A DNA stretch of 64,000 nt, taken from contig CAYLOT010000012.1 of NCBI GenBank assembly GCA_964385405.1, positions 1 through 64,000 on the forward strand, given 5' to 3'. Every line of letters begins with the position of its first letter. The first letter of the stretch is position 1. Below are positions 17,127 to 26,893 of the stretch, in pieces. Below the pieces are notes generated by a model, which was not told the DNA's origin, did no database searches, and saw nothing but the letters and a program-made list of their open reading frames with translations. The position numbers and the translations under genes were made by a program. This DNA is from CAIZGX01 sp964385405 (lineage in GTDB: Bacteria; Bacteroidota; Bacteroidia; Flavobacteriales_D; Sanyastnellaceae).

Positions 17127-19310
17127 TTAACACGTGAACAAAAGCTCACGCATTTTTGGAATTGGCCATGTGTTGTCGTCAATGATTTGCTCCAAAGCAT
17201 CTGCTGCATCTCTCGCCGCATCCATTAACGGTTTAATCTTGTGACAATAGATATCAGCCATTTTCTCAGGATTGCTGTGATTGACTTTACCTTGTTCAAC
17301 AACAATTCCCTCTGTGCACGCTTTCAAACCGTTAACATGCTGAGAAATCTCAGTTATTAAGCCCAATTGAGTCTTAGTAAGTTCCTTAAACTCTTTTGCA
17401 CCCAAGACCGCTTTTAAACCTTGAACGTTGTTGATCAACTCACTCTGGTATCTCAAAGCGGCAGGGATAATCTGGTTAACCGCCATATCTACAACTATTT
17501 CCGCTTCAATTTCTCGACGACGCGCGTAGTTCTCAACCTCTATCTCGTAGCGAGAGTGAATTTCCTCTGCAGTTAAGACGTTAAGTTTTTCAAACATGGA
17601 AATAACCTTTTTGTCTTTCCACACCTTAAGGGCTGATGGGGTGTCCTTTAAGTTTGACAATCCTCGTTTAGCGGCTTCCTTCACCCACTCGTCGCCATAA
17701 CCGTTTCCTTCAAAACGAATAGCCTTACTTTGTTTAATTAAGCGTTGAAGTTCTTTTAGAATTGCCTCGTCTTTGTCATCGCCTTTTGCAATGCGCGCAT
17801 CAACATCCTTCTTAAATTGAATCAGACGGTTAGCCACAATGGTATTCAAAGTAATCATTGCGTTCGCACAGTTCGCGCTAGACCCCACTGCTCGGAATTC
17901 AAATTTGTTTCCCGTAAATGCAAAAGGAGAAGTTCTATTTCTGTCTGTGTTATCTAGAAGTACTTGAGGCAACTTCCCGATATTCAATTTCAATTCTGTC
18001 TTGTCCTCTGGAGTCATCTTGCCCGCCTTGATGTTCTTTTCAAGATTATCGAGCATAGCATTCAACTGCTCTCCGAGAAAGCAGCTCATGATAGCCGGTG
18101 GTGCTTCGTTAGCTCCAAGACGGTGATCGTTACCAACCGTTGCAATAGAAGCACGAAGAACATCTGCGTTTTCATGAATTGCAGCAACTGTGTTCACCAT
18201 GAAGGTTAAGAATTGCAGGTTCGATTTTGGATTTTTTCCGGGACGAAGAAGGTTCACTCCTGTATTTGTGGAAAGTGCCCAGTTGTTGTGCTTACCGCTT
18301 CCGTTAACACCTTCATAAGGTTTTTCATGAAGAAGAACGTTGAAGTTATGCTTCTGCGCAATTTTCTTCAACAAGTCCATTAATAATTGATTGTGGTCAT
18401 TCGCCAAGTTCGCCTCTTCGAACATTGGAGCAACTTCATATTGGTTCGGAGCAACTTCGTTGTGTCTTGTTGTTACAGGAATACCTAACAAATGTGCCTC
18501 GTATTCGAAGTCTTTCATATATGCTAAAACTCTTTCCGGAATACTCCCGAAGTAGTGGTCTTCCAATTGTTGCCCCTTTGCGGGCTTGTGACCAAACAGT
18601 GCTCTACCAGTCATGGCTAAGTCAGGACGCGCCTTGTGAAGTGCAGAGTCAACTAAGAAAAACTCTTGCTCCCAACCCAATGTTGTATTTACCTTATTTA
18701 CGTCTTTATCGAAATACTGACAAACAGCGGTTGCGGCTACATCAACTGCGTGTAGAGCTTTAATCAAAGGCATCTTATAATCTAACGCGTGACCGGTGTA
18801 AGAAATGAAAATAGTTGGAATACAAAGTGTATTTCCCACTATGAAAGCAGGTGAAGAAGGATCCCACAGAGTATAACCACGCGCTTCAAAAGTGTTGCGG
18901 ATTCCCCCATTAGGAAAAGAAGAAGCATCGGGCTCTTGTTGCACCAACATTGTTCCTTCGAATTTTTCAATTGCTCTTCCGTCTCCAAGTGGCTTAAAGA
19001 AGCTGTCGTGCTTCTCTGCCGTAGCCCCCGTTAATGGTTGAAACCAGTGCGTAAAATGCGTTGCACCTTTGCTAATTGCCCACTCCTTCATACCGGCTGC
19101 AATATGATCAGCCACATTTCTATCGATACGAGTTCCCTGATTGATACACGACATTAAATTCTCATACAAATCTTCAGGAAGATATTCGCGCATTTTGTGT
19201 GGATTGAAGACGTTATCTCCAAAGTATTCGCTGATTCTTTGCCCATTTGACGCAAGTGACATAGGCATACGACTATTGATTTCTTGCTGTGCGTTTTTTC
19301 TTAAACTCAT
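17127..19310 (-). CDS. glnN: Glutamine synthetase type III
   Basis: About 727 residues, the length of GSIII (roughly 80 kDa), which forms dodecamers and makes glutamine from glutamate, ammonia and ATP. Characteristic segments include HWFQPLTGATAEKHD, LGWEQEFFLVD, TRHNEVAPNQYE, NGSGKHNNWAL and RNRTSPFAFTGNKFEFR. The frame extends to 19400, but a -7 element (TATATTTG at 19378-19371) lies between that first codon and the ATG at 19310; translation therefore probably starts at MSLRKNAQQE. The roughly 55-nt leader has a small hairpin. GSIII is the usual glutamine synthetase of many Bacteroidota. Confidence 0.95.
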   Translation of the reverse strand: MSLRKNAQQEINSRMPMSLASNGQRISEYFGDNVFNPHKMREYLPEDLYENLMSCINQGTRIDRNVADHIAAGMKEWAISKGATHFTHWFQPLTGATAEKHDSFFKPLGDGRAIEKFEGTMLVQQEPDASSFPNGGIRNTFEARGYTLWDPSSPAFIVGNTLCIPTIFISYTGHALDYKMPLIKALHAVDVAATAVCQYFDKDVNKVNTTLGWEQEFFLVDSALHKARPDLAMTGRALFGHKPAKGQQLEDHYFGSIPERVLAYMKDFEYEAHLLGIPVTTRHNEVAPNQYEVAPMFEEANLANDHNQLLMDLLKKIAQKHNFNVLLHEKPYEGVNGSGKHNNWALSTNTGVNLLRPGKNPKSNLQFLTFMVNTVAAIHENADVLRASIATVGNDHRLGANEAPPAIMSCFLGEQLNAMLDNLEKNIKAGKMTPEDKTELKLNIGKLPQVLLDNTDRNRTSPFAFTGNKFEFRAVGSSANCANAMITLNTIVANRLIQFKKDVDARIAKGDDKDEAILKELQRLIKQSKAIRFEGNGYGDEWVKEAAKRGLSNLKDTPSALKVWKDKKVISMFEKLNVLTAEEIHSRYEIEVENYARRREIEAEIVVDMAVNQIIPAALRYQSELINNVQGLKAVLGAKEFKELTKTQLGLITEISQHVNGLKACTEGIVVEQGKVNHSNPEKMADIYCHKIKPLMDAARDAADALEQIIDDNTWPIPKMRELLFTC

Positions 19311-19325
19311 ATTTTTAGGTATTAA

Positions 19326-19378
19326 CCCCCAATTTTTATGGGGTGCTTTATAAATTTTATCAATTTTTGGCAAATATA
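19326..19378 (-). promoter_or_regulatory. glnN promoter (-7 element) and short leader hairpin
   Basis: Minus-strand TATATTTG at 19378-19371 matches TAnnTTTG. Downstream in the leader, ACCCC/GGGGT arms (19326-19344 on the plus strand, AT-rich loop) could form a hairpin about 20 nt before the start codon. The promoter position decides the start at 19310. Confidence 0.5.
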
Positions 19379-19473
19379 CCCCCTGTTTTTCGAGATGCAA
19401 ATGAAATTTTCATATCAAATTTCAAAAAAGACCCCATTTAATTGTGAATAACTCCATTCTACTATTCATTCAC

Positions 19474-19481
19474 TAAATTTG
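19474..19481 (+). promoter_or_regulatory. -7 promoter element, 4 nt before the ATG of the S9-like gene
   Basis: TAAATTTG matches TAnnTTTG exactly; the intervening AAAA leads directly to ATG at 19486, predicting a leaderless or nearly leaderless mRNA. Confidence 0.5.
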
Positions 19482-19485
19482 AAAA

Positions 19486-21333
19486 ATGAAAAAGATAATT
19501 TCAATTTTCCTCTATACAATTGGAGTTGTTGCTCCAATGACATTGTCTGCGCAAGGTTTACAAGTTACACCTCCAGCTTCATCTACGAACAAAACTGTTG
19601 TTATTCCCCATTCAATTTATCCTGCTAGTTTCATTATTAGTGAACCTCAAATAATATCTATTGATTTAAACGAAAGTGGTGATAAGATTGCAAAGATTCA
19701 GCTATCAAGTGGCATTACCTCCCTCATTATCACTGATATTAAGTCAGGTAAAGAATCGATAATTAAAAATGATAACATTACAAGTGCATCTCAGGTGCAC
19801 TTTATTAATGATCAGTTTATTGCGTTGCGCACTCAGAGAGATATTTCCAACTACGAAATAATTGAACTTTCATCAGCAAAAGTTTTGTGCAGCTTACCTT
19901 CAAACAAGTACATTGGATCAACAAGTACGGATGCCTATTTCAGTAATTTTAACTCAAGTGGATCTACGATAGAAAAATTAGACATTGCTGCTATGAAAAT
20001 CTCTAATGTCGGCAATATTTCAGGCGAAATATTCGGATGGTATTTTTCTAAAGTTAAAGGAATAGTTGGAGTTGGAGTTCACAGCAATATGCTCTCTAAC
20101 ATTTATTCTTTTGAGAACAATAAAATCGGAAAGAGTTTATTCGAATTTTCGTCGAATTTCTATTTTGAAACAAAGGGGTGTAACAATGCTGGTGACGTAC
20201 TCTACGGAATTACAAATTTCCAAAGTTACACAACCTATAGTTGCGCAATTTCCAAGACGGGAATTAAACCAATAAATAACAAAGAAGACGAGAGTTGCAC
20301 CGATATTTTCATTTCGGGAAATGACGTTGTTTTAACTACAAGTATTATAAACGCTTCAGAGTATCAAGAATCAAAGAACTCAACTGTAGTCAAAGCGCTA
20401 AATTTCGCTCGAGAGAGTTTCAAAGGCTCATCCATTCAAATTATTGATTTCATTGAGAAAAATAATTCTCTACTTTTTTCAATTCAAGGCGAAACTGTAA
20501 AACCTCGTTATTTCGTTCAATATAACAATTCTACCAAGCCAGTTTTTACAGACAACTGTGATGGAAAAAACCTAACCTTCATCTCGAGCGAAATCGCACA
20601 GCTTCAGACTTCAGAACAGGCGCCTCAAAACGGCCGAATGTATCTTCCTACGAAAGCAGACAAAGCAACATACCCCTTGGTAATTTATATTCCGAATAAT
20701 ATTTTCTTGCCTTACGCAAACCAGTTTAATCCTGTCGTTCAACATCTTTGTCAGAATGGTTTTGCTGTGTTTGTTTGGAATACTCGATATGCCTCTCGAT
20801 CAAAAGACGGTTTTTCTTATTCCGATTTGGTTGTATCCATTCCAGAGGATATTCTCCTCGTGAACGATGTATTAAAAAAGGAATATCCAATCGTACCAGA
20901 AAGCTCATTTATCGTTGGTGAAGGGCTTGGCGGCTATTTGGCACTTTATGCGGGATCAAGTAAACCTGAGGTTACAGGTGGCATTGTTGTGAATGGAATT
21001 AACTTTCCTGGAAAAGAATACAGCCAAGATCTACTTGCTGTTCGAATGTTCGGCGAAGATGCACAATCGAAGTGGAGTACCTTAGATCGCATGGTACTAT
21101 CTGAGAAAGTCAACTACTTGTTTCGTACAAATACAAAATCAAATACCGAAAGAAGATGGGAAAACGCAAATAGACAAAAAAACATCAAATGGACTGAAAT
21201 TACCTCGGATAATGTAAGAGTCGATATTTCATCAAAAGATCTCGACGGAATTGTGAATTGGTTGAAACATTTAACGGCCATCGAACCACAAATTTTCGAT
21301 AAAAAACCAAATGTTGAACTGAAAAAGAAATGA
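19486..21333 (+). CDS. Secreted S9 (prolyl oligopeptidase)-like protein with degenerate hydrolase domain
   Basis: 615 residues: signal peptide (cleavage near LSAQ), a poorly conserved beta-propeller-like region (about 40-380) and a C-terminal alpha/beta-hydrolase region (about 390-600) resembling S9 peptidases: YPLVIYIPNN, the strand VFVWNTRYAS, and SSFIVGEGLGGYLALYAG. The position expected to hold the nucleophile Ser in GxSxGG is Gly (GEGLGG, near residue 480), and no acceptable GHG-type catalytic His is visible near the C-terminus. It is therefore probably catalytically dead and may act in binding. It overlaps tgt by 4 nt (ATGA), so the two are translationally coupled; the gene is AT-rich relative to tgt. 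Confidence 0.75.
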   Translation: MKKIISIFLYTIGVVAPMTLSAQGLQVTPPASSTNKTVVIPHSIYPASFIISEPQIISIDLNESGDKIAKIQLSSGITSLIITDIKSGKESIIKNDNITSASQVHFINDQFIALRTQRDISNYEIIELSSAKVLCSLPSNKYIGSTSTDAYFSNFNSSGSTIEKLDIAAMKISNVGNISGEIFGWYFSKVKGIVGVGVHSNMLSNIYSFENNKIGKSLFEFSSNFYFETKGCNNAGDVLYGITNFQSYTTYSCAISKTGIKPINNKEDESCTDIFISGNDVVLTTSIINASEYQESKNSTVVKALNFARESFKGSSIQIIDFIEKNNSLLFSIQGETVKPRYFVQYNNSTKPVFTDNCDGKNLTFISSEIAQLQTSEQAPQNGRMYLPTKADKATYPLVIYIPNNIFLPYANQFNPVVQHLCQNGFAVFVWNTRYASRSKDGFSYSDLVVSIPEDILLVNDVLKKEYPIVPESSFIVGEGLGGYLALYAGSSKPEVTGGIVVNGINFPGKEYSQDLLAVRMFGEDAQSKWSTLDRMVLSEKVNYLFRTNTKSNTERRWENANRQKNIKWTEITSDNVRVDISSKDLDGIVNWLKHLTAIEPQIFDKKPNVELKKK

Positions 21334-22460
21334 AATATTCATTAGAGGCGAAAGACGCATTATCTAAAGCAAGAGCAGGAGTTTTAGAAACGGCTCACGG
21401 CAAAATCCAAACTCCGATATTTATGCCTGTTGGAACTATTGGTTCTGTAAAAGCGGTTACCCAGCAGGATTTAAATGAAGACGTTAAGGCTCAAATTATT
21501 TTGGGCAACACCTATCACTTGTACTTGCGCCCAGGTACAAAGATTTTAGAAGAAGCAGGTGGACTTCATAGATTCATCAATTGGGACCGTCCGATACTTA
21601 CTGATAGCGGCGGATACCAAGTGTATAGCCTTTCCAATAACCGAAAAATAAATCCTGAAGGTGTTGTTTTCAAATCACACATCGACGGTTCAAAGCACAC
21701 ATTCACTCCTGAAAATGTAATGGATATTCAGCGCAGCATAGGTGCGGATATCATTATGGCTTTTGACGAATGCCCACCCTATCCCTGCGAAAAAACGTAT
21801 GCCCGTGAATCGCTTCACATAACCAACCAGTGGCTAGATCGTTGCTTCAAAAGACTCGAAGAAACTTCACCCCTTTATGGCTATGAGCAAGCGTTATTTC
21901 CAATTGTGCAAGGAAGCGTTTTTCCAGACTTACGGAAAGAGAGTGCAGAATACATTGCAAATAAAGGTGCATTTGGAAATGCAATTGGTGGATTGAGCGT
22001 TGGTGAGCCGCACGAAATGATGTATGAGATGACAGATCTTGTATGCTCGATTTTACCAGCAGACAAACCAAGATATCTCATGGGCGTTGGAACTCCAGTG
22101 AATATTTTGGAGTGCATTGCTTTGGGTGTAGACATGTTCGATTGTGTTATGCCTACACGCAATGCGCGCAATGGAATGCTGTTTACCTGGAACGGTACCA
22201 TGAATATGAAAAACAAAAAGTGGGAAAACGATTTTTCTCCACTCGACGAAACCGGAGATAGTTATGTTGATTCCTATTACACCAAGGCATACGTGCGACA
22301 TTTATTTGCTGCAAATGAAATATTAGCCTTGCAAATTGCGTCGGTACACAACTTGAATTTTTATTTACGTTTGGTAGAAAAAGCCCGTGAAAAAATTATT
22401 GAAGGTACATTTGCCAATTGGAAGAATGAAATGGTGAAAAGACTATCCCAAAGATTGTGA
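21330..22460 (+). CDS. tgt: tRNA-guanine transglycosylase (queuine tRNA-ribosyltransferase)
   Basis: 376 residues, full length. It exchanges guanine 34 of GUN-anticodon tRNAs for preQ1, on the way to queuosine. Visible are TPIFMPVGT, the catalytic-loop LTDSGGYQVYSL, ADIIMAFDECPPYP, NAIGGLSVGEP, and VDMFDCVMPTRNARNG. The C-terminal zinc site usual in Tgt (CxCxxC before the (S/T)xAYxRH helix) is absent: the segment reads GDSYVDSYYTKAYVRH. I believe this loss is shared by Bacteroidota relatives. Its ATG overlaps the preceding stop, and it is followed by a GTGA overlap with the permease gene. Confidence 0.94.
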   Translation: MKYSLEAKDALSKARAGVLETAHGKIQTPIFMPVGTIGSVKAVTQQDLNEDVKAQIILGNTYHLYLRPGTKILEEAGGLHRFINWDRPILTDSGGYQVYSLSNNRKINPEGVVFKSHIDGSKHTFTPENVMDIQRSIGADIIMAFDECPPYPCEKTYARESLHITNQWLDRCFKRLEETSPLYGYEQALFPIVQGSVFPDLRKESAEYIANKGAFGNAIGGLSVGEPHEMMYEMTDLVCSILPADKPRYLMGVGTPVNILECIALGVDMFDCVMPTRNARNGMLFTWNGTMNMKNKKWENDFSPLDETGDSYVDSYYTKAYVRHLFAANEILALQIASVHNLNFYLRLVEKAREKIIEGTFANWKNEMVKRLSQRL

Positions 22461-23536
22461 TCAAAAAACTCGACTATTACATCATAAAAAAATTCATTAG
22501 CACCTTTCTCTTTATGATAGGCGCTTTTGTAATTATTGCTGTCGTATTTGATATAAGCGAAAACATCGATGACCTTCTTCAATCACAAGCTACGTTGTGG
22601 GAAATCATCGTTAACTACTATTTCAACTTCTGTCTATATTACGGAAATTTGTTAAGTTCTTTTATCATCTTTTTAACCGTAATTTGGTTTACCAGTAAGC
22701 TCGCCCAGCGATCGGAAATAATTGCAATGCTTTCTTCAGGCATCAGCTACAACCGAATACTTCGCCCCTATTTCATAGTTGCCTTTTCACTTATCATTAT
22801 TTCATTAACGTTTGGACATTATGTCGTTCCGCTTGCGAATAAGAGAAAGTTTGAGTTTGAGGTAAAATATCTGAAAGAGCAATTGACCATTCAAGACAAG
22901 AACATTCACAGAGAGATTGAGCCTGGAGTCATTGCCTATTTTCAGCGATACAATCCGGGTAATTTAGGTGGAAGTAACTTCTCATTGGAACATTGGAAAG
23001 ACGGCGAATTAACCTTCAAACTCATTTCTTCATCCGCGAATTATAAGCCAGAAACAAAGTCGTGGAGCATCACCAATGCCCAGGTTCGTGTATTCCAGGA
23101 TAGTACAGAGCATGTTTACTTCAAACAGAAATTAGATACCGTTTTAGAAGTTCGGCCGGAAGATTTCGGCTTACGTTCCGAAATTGTGGCTACCATGAAT
23201 TGGTCTGAACTTAACTCGTTCATTGAAGATCAGAAGTTAAGTGGATCAGGTAATGTTGCGAAATTCGAATTAGAAAGAGAGAATCGAACTGCTACTCCTT
23301 TTTCAATACTCGTCCTTACTGTGATCGGGGTCTCTATTGCTTCAAGAAAATCTCGAGGAGGCATTGGTTTTCACCTAGCTCTAGCAATCATAATTGGATT
23401 CATTTTTATTTTCATTTCCCGTATCACTGCGGTAAGCGCCATGAACCTTGGCGTACCCGCTGAATTAGCAGTTTGGATACCCAATTTACTCTTCGGGATA
23501 CTCGCATTTACACTCTACAAAAAAGCTCAGAAATAA
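22457..23536 (+). CDS. LptF/LptG-family lipopolysaccharide export permease
   Basis: 359 residues starting at GTG (GTGA overlap with the tgt stop). The N-terminus KKLDYYIIKKFISTFLFMIGAF is the typical YjgP/YjgQ start: an interfacial helix followed by TM1. About six membrane segments are seen, three on each side of a beta-rich periplasmic domain (about 120-260; IHREIEPGVIAYFQRYN). The C-terminal helices include TPFSILVLTVIGVSIASRKSRGG. It forms part of the ABC transporter moving LPS from the inner membrane to the Lpt bridge. Whether it is LptF or LptG is not decidable here. Confidence 0.92.
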   Translation: MIKKLDYYIIKKFISTFLFMIGAFVIIAVVFDISENIDDLLQSQATLWEIIVNYYFNFCLYYGNLLSSFIIFLTVIWFTSKLAQRSEIIAMLSSGISYNRILRPYFIVAFSLIIISLTFGHYVVPLANKRKFEFEVKYLKEQLTIQDKNIHREIEPGVIAYFQRYNPGNLGGSNFSLEHWKDGELTFKLISSSANYKPETKSWSITNAQVRVFQDSTEHVYFKQKLDTVLEVRPEDFGLRSEIVATMNWSELNSFIEDQKLSGSGNVAKFELERENRTATPFSILVLTVIGVSIASRKSRGGIGFHLALAIIIGFIFIFISRITAVSAMNLGVPAELAVWIPNLLFGILAFTLYKKAQK

Positions 23537-24252
23537 TGACAAAAAAAAGAATATTAATCACAGGCGCCACCAGTGGAATTGGAGCCGCTACTTATGAACT
23601 AGCTGTTAGAAATGGTCATACTGTTTTCATAGCGGGAAGAAATGAATCTGTGTTATCGGAAATGGCATCAAAGAACCCCAGTACTTTTTTCTTGAAAACC
23701 GATGTTACCAAGATTGAAGATGTACAAGCCATGACTGAAGCCGCCGTGGAATCCATGGGAGGAATTGATGTGCTCTTGAACAATGCTGGATTGGGAATTT
23801 TCGATTTATTGGAAGATGCTAAATTGGAAGATTGGCATACAATGATTGATGTAAATGTCAAAGGTTTTTTAAATGTACTACACTCTTGTTTACCACATTT
23901 GATAACCTCTACAGGTCACGTATTAAATTTAGGTTCTTTGGCTTCGCACTACGTATTTCCAAATTCGGGAGTGTATTGTGCAACCAAACATGCTGTCTTT
24001 GCAATGAGCGAGAGTATTCGAACAGAATTAGCAAAAAAAGTTCGAGTAACTACGATAAGTCCAGGAGCCGTGAACACCCCTTTTATTGAGCAAACTAAGA
24101 ACGAAGCTTTACTCTCGCACTTCCGACCAAGCTTTGCCGCAGGAATGCCAGTTGAATGGGTTGCTCAGCAAATCATGAATGCCGTTGAGGTTCCTGATGG
24201 AGTTAACGTGAGCGAAATAATCATGCGCCCGTTTACTCCTGAATCGAAATAG
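23536..24252 (+). CDS. Short-chain dehydrogenase/reductase (YdfG-like, NADP-dependent)
   Basis: 238 residues, classical SDR length. Cofactor motif ITGATSGIGAAT, NNAG (LLNNAGLGIF), catalytic Ser in LNLGSLASHY and the YxxxK pair in YCATKHA. IFIAGR-type basic residues after strand 2 (AGRNES) suggest NADP(H). The closest known type is the serine/3-hydroxy acid dehydrogenase group (YdfG); the substrate cannot be fixed. The ATG at 23536 overlaps the permease TAA by one base, so the longer frame from 23473 is rejected. Confidence 0.88.
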   Translation: MTKKRILITGATSGIGAATYELAVRNGHTVFIAGRNESVLSEMASKNPSTFFLKTDVTKIEDVQAMTEAAVESMGGIDVLLNNAGLGIFDLLEDAKLEDWHTMIDVNVKGFLNVLHSCLPHLITSTGHVLNLGSLASHYVFPNSGVYCATKHAVFAMSESIRTELAKKVRVTTISPGAVNTPFIEQTKNEALLSHFRPSFAAGMPVEWVAQQIMNAVEVPDGVNVSEIIMRPFTPESK

Positions 24253-24305
24253 GCTTCTTGACGAATTCTTAATAAGTTCTTTTTCTCAAAAGCCTTAAAT
24301 AGTCC

Positions 24306-24313
24306 TATTTTTG
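24306..24313 (+). promoter_or_regulatory. -7 promoter element for DEAH helicase gene
   Basis: TATTTTTG followed by C, matching TAnnTTTG, 30 nt before ATG 24344. It also argues against the TTG start at 24311, which lies inside the element. Confidence 0.55.
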
Positions 24314-24343
24314 CCCGTTACCCAAAAAAGCAACGAGCACAGA

Positions 24344-25867
24344 ATGAGCGAAGAGCAACAAGAGAGAAAAAAACTATACGACTATCAGGAAAAAGCTCTT
24401 GAGCGAATCTTCGCGCGTATTCATGAATTTCCAACCAATTACAACTTGTGTTTTCAATTACCAACGGGTGGAGGAAAGACTGTAATCTTCTCTGAAATAG
24501 CTAGACGCTACATTCAAGAAACAGGAAAGAAAGTGCTAATTCTTACGCATCGAATCGAGCTTCTTAGTCAGACGAGTAACGTATTGAACAACTTTTCTGT
24601 AAAGAACAAAATTATTGTCAGTAAAGTCAAACAGTTACCCGACGAATCGGAATATGAGTGTTTCGTTGCAATGGTGGAAACGCTCCACAACCGACTACGC
24701 GACGAGAAAATGGAGTTTGCGAATCTCGGCCTTGTAATCATTGACGAAGCTCACTACAATTCATTCCGAAAGTTATTCGGATGGTTTGAAGAACAAGTAA
24801 TTCTTGGCGTAACAGCTACGCCTTTAAGTAGCAACATAAAACTTCCACTTAAAGACAATTATCACGATTTAATCATTGGTGAAAGTATTGGTAATTTAGT
24901 TGGAAGAGGATATTTAGCAAAAGCAACTACATATAGCTACGACGTGAGTTTACATTCATTGAAGGTCGGAATTACTGGAGATTACACTGTAAGCAGTTCC
25001 GAAAAGCTCTATGGAAACATGTACATGCAAGAAAAACTGCTCTACGCTTACGAGCAAAAAGCAAAAGGAACTAAGACTCTGATTTTTAATAATGGGATTA
25101 ACACTTCCAAGCAAGTCTTTCATTTATTCCGCGAGCATGGTTATGAAATTCGTCATTTAGATAACACACACAACGAGCAAGAACGAAGAGAAATTCTAGA
25201 ATGGTTCAAGAATAAACCAGATGCAGTATTAACATCTGTTTCTATTCTTACAACAGGTTTCGACGAGCCGTCTGTAGAGACAATAATTATCAATCGTGCA
25301 ACAAAATCTCTTACGCTTTATCATCAGATGATCGGACGTGGATCAAGAATTTTTGGTGATAAAAAAGAATTCACTGTCATTGACCTCGGAAACAATGCAA
25401 AGCGATTTGGTCTGTGGGAACAATTCATCGATTGGTTCGATATTTTTGCTCATCCGCACAATTATCTCGAGAGTATCATAAGCGACGAACAAATGTCCCG
25501 AGAAATGAAGTACGAGATGTCTCCGGAGATTCGCGACATGTTTTCACTTTCACCTGTGATTGACTTTGATATAAAAGAAGAATATCTTCGAATCACTCGA
25601 ATAGGCGGAAAAGGTAAAAGTGTGTTAGACAAGAGTATGCAGCAGCACGCTACGATTATTCAAGAAAATGCTACCACATTGGAACGAGCATTCGAGCTTT
25701 TGAAAATTCTTGATCAAGATATCAAAAGTCGAATGAAGCAATACAGCTATTGTATTTCGAAGAGTACCGAAAGTTATTTAGATTGGTTGAAAGAAGAATA
25801 TACGCGAAAGCTAAGACTTGATCTTGGAAACTACTACAACAATCTTCTTCAAGATTCTCACGAATAG
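24344..25867 (+). CDS. DEAD/DEAH-box superfamily 2 helicase (SSL2/RadD-like)
   Basis: About 507 residues. Helicase motifs: YDYQEKAL (Q-like), Walker A PTGGGKT, LTHRIELL, Walker B DEAHYNSF, VTATPLS, then in domain 2 TTGFDEPSVETII and YHQMIGRGSR. The layout is that of the ComFA/SSL2/RadD type DNA or RNA translocases; the C-terminal about 120 residues are helical and unassigned. A role in DNA repair is likely but unproven. Single-gene unit: own promoter upstream, convergent with tsaD 5 nt downstream. The start at 24344 (MSEEQQ) is chosen because the promoter overlaps the earlier TTG. Confidence 0.88.
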   Translation: MSEEQQERKKLYDYQEKALERIFARIHEFPTNYNLCFQLPTGGGKTVIFSEIARRYIQETGKKVLILTHRIELLSQTSNVLNNFSVKNKIIVSKVKQLPDESEYECFVAMVETLHNRLRDEKMEFANLGLVIIDEAHYNSFRKLFGWFEEQVILGVTATPLSSNIKLPLKDNYHDLIIGESIGNLVGRGYLAKATTYSYDVSLHSLKVGITGDYTVSSSEKLYGNMYMQEKLLYAYEQKAKGTKTLIFNNGINTSKQVFHLFREHGYEIRHLDNTHNEQERREILEWFKNKPDAVLTSVSILTTGFDEPSVETIIINRATKSLTLYHQMIGRGSRIFGDKKEFTVIDLGNNAKRFGLWEQFIDWFDIFAHPHNYLESIISDEQMSREMKYEMSPEIRDMFSLSPVIDFDIKEEYLRITRIGGKGKSVLDKSMQQHATIIQENATTLERAFELLKILDQDIKSRMKQYSYCISKSTESYLDWLKEEYTRKLRLDLGNYYNNLLQDSHE

Positions 25868-25872
25868 AATGC

Positions 25873-26892
25873 TTAAGCTGAAATTGGAAAGCGGCTTAAG
25901 GGAATCATTTTTAAATCAGAAACTTTTTCTTCTTGTAAAAGGAAATGCGCTGCCACGCCTATCATTGCCGCATTGTCTGTGCAATACTTGAACGGCGGAA
26001 TGTACACTTCGACATTGGTGTTTATTCCAAACTCGATTAATCGCTTTCTTAATTCACTGTTCGCGGAAACACCACCACAGATAGCAATTTGATTAATCTC
26101 AGTTGCCTCTACTCCTCGCTGAATTTGGCGAAGCAGATAAGTGACTACTGTATGCTGAAAGGACGCGCATAGACTTGCTCTTTCCTCTTCAATAAAACTT
26201 TTGTTTTCCTTTTGATTGTCTCTTAAGAAATAAAGCAAAGATGTTTTCAACCCAGAAAAACTAAAATTCAATCCTTCAACTTTCGGAATAGGGAAACAAA
26301 ACTTCTTCGCATCACCTGCCTGAGCCAATTTATCTAACAAGGGTCCTCCTGGGTAATCCAATCCTAACACTTTAGCGGCTTTATCAAATGCCTCTCCTGC
26401 AGCGTCATCAATGGTCTCACCTACAACTTCCATTCGTGTTGGAGAATGAACCACTACCAATTGGGTATGTCCGCCACTCACAGTTAAATTCAAGAATGGA
26501 AACGTTGGATGCTTTTCGCAATCTTCAGCCAAATGAGCAAGAATGTGCGCCTGCATGTGATTCACTCCAATTAACGGGATGTCCAATGCTAAGCTCAAAC
26601 TCTTCGCAAAAGAAATTCCAACCAACAAAGACCCCATGAGTCCTGGACCTTGTGTAACAGCTATGGCCTCTAAATCTTTCAACTCTTTATTGGCCGATTG
26701 CAATGCAGCATGAACAACGGCGGTTATCATGGTCTGATGTGCACGACTTGCAATCTCTGGAACTACCCCACCGTATTGGGCATGTTGCAACTGTGTAACG
26801 ACTTCATTCGATAAAACTTTCGTCCCCAACAAAACAGCGGCCGAGGTTTCGTCGCAACTGCTTTCAATGGCTAAGATTAATTTGCCTTCCAT
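25873..26892 (-). CDS. tsaD: tRNA N6-adenosine threonylcarbamoyltransferase
   Basis: 339 residues, standard length. ASKHA fold with LAIESSCDETSAA, the metal-binding HMQAH in GVNHMQAHILAH, LTVSGGHTQLV, IDDAAGEAFDKAAK, YPGGP and ICGGVSANSELR. With TsaB/C/E it installs t6A37 on ANN-decoding tRNAs. It lies 1 nt downstream of the ApbE-like gene on the same strand. Confidence 0.97.
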   Translation of the reverse strand: MEGKLILAIESSCDETSAAVLLGTKVLSNEVVTQLQHAQYGGVVPEIASRAHQTMITAVVHAALQSANKELKDLEAIAVTQGPGLMGSLLVGISFAKSLSLALDIPLIGVNHMQAHILAHLAEDCEKHPTFPFLNLTVSGGHTQLVVVHSPTRMEVVGETIDDAAGEAFDKAAKVLGLDYPGGPLLDKLAQAGDAKKFCFPIPKVEGLNFSFSGLKTSLLYFLRDNQKENKSFIEEERASLCASFQHTVVTYLLRQIQRGVEATEINQIAICGGVSANSELRKRLIEFGINTNVEVYIPPFKYCTDNAAMIGVAAHFLLQEEKVSDLKMIPLSRFPISA

Positions 26893-26893
26893 T

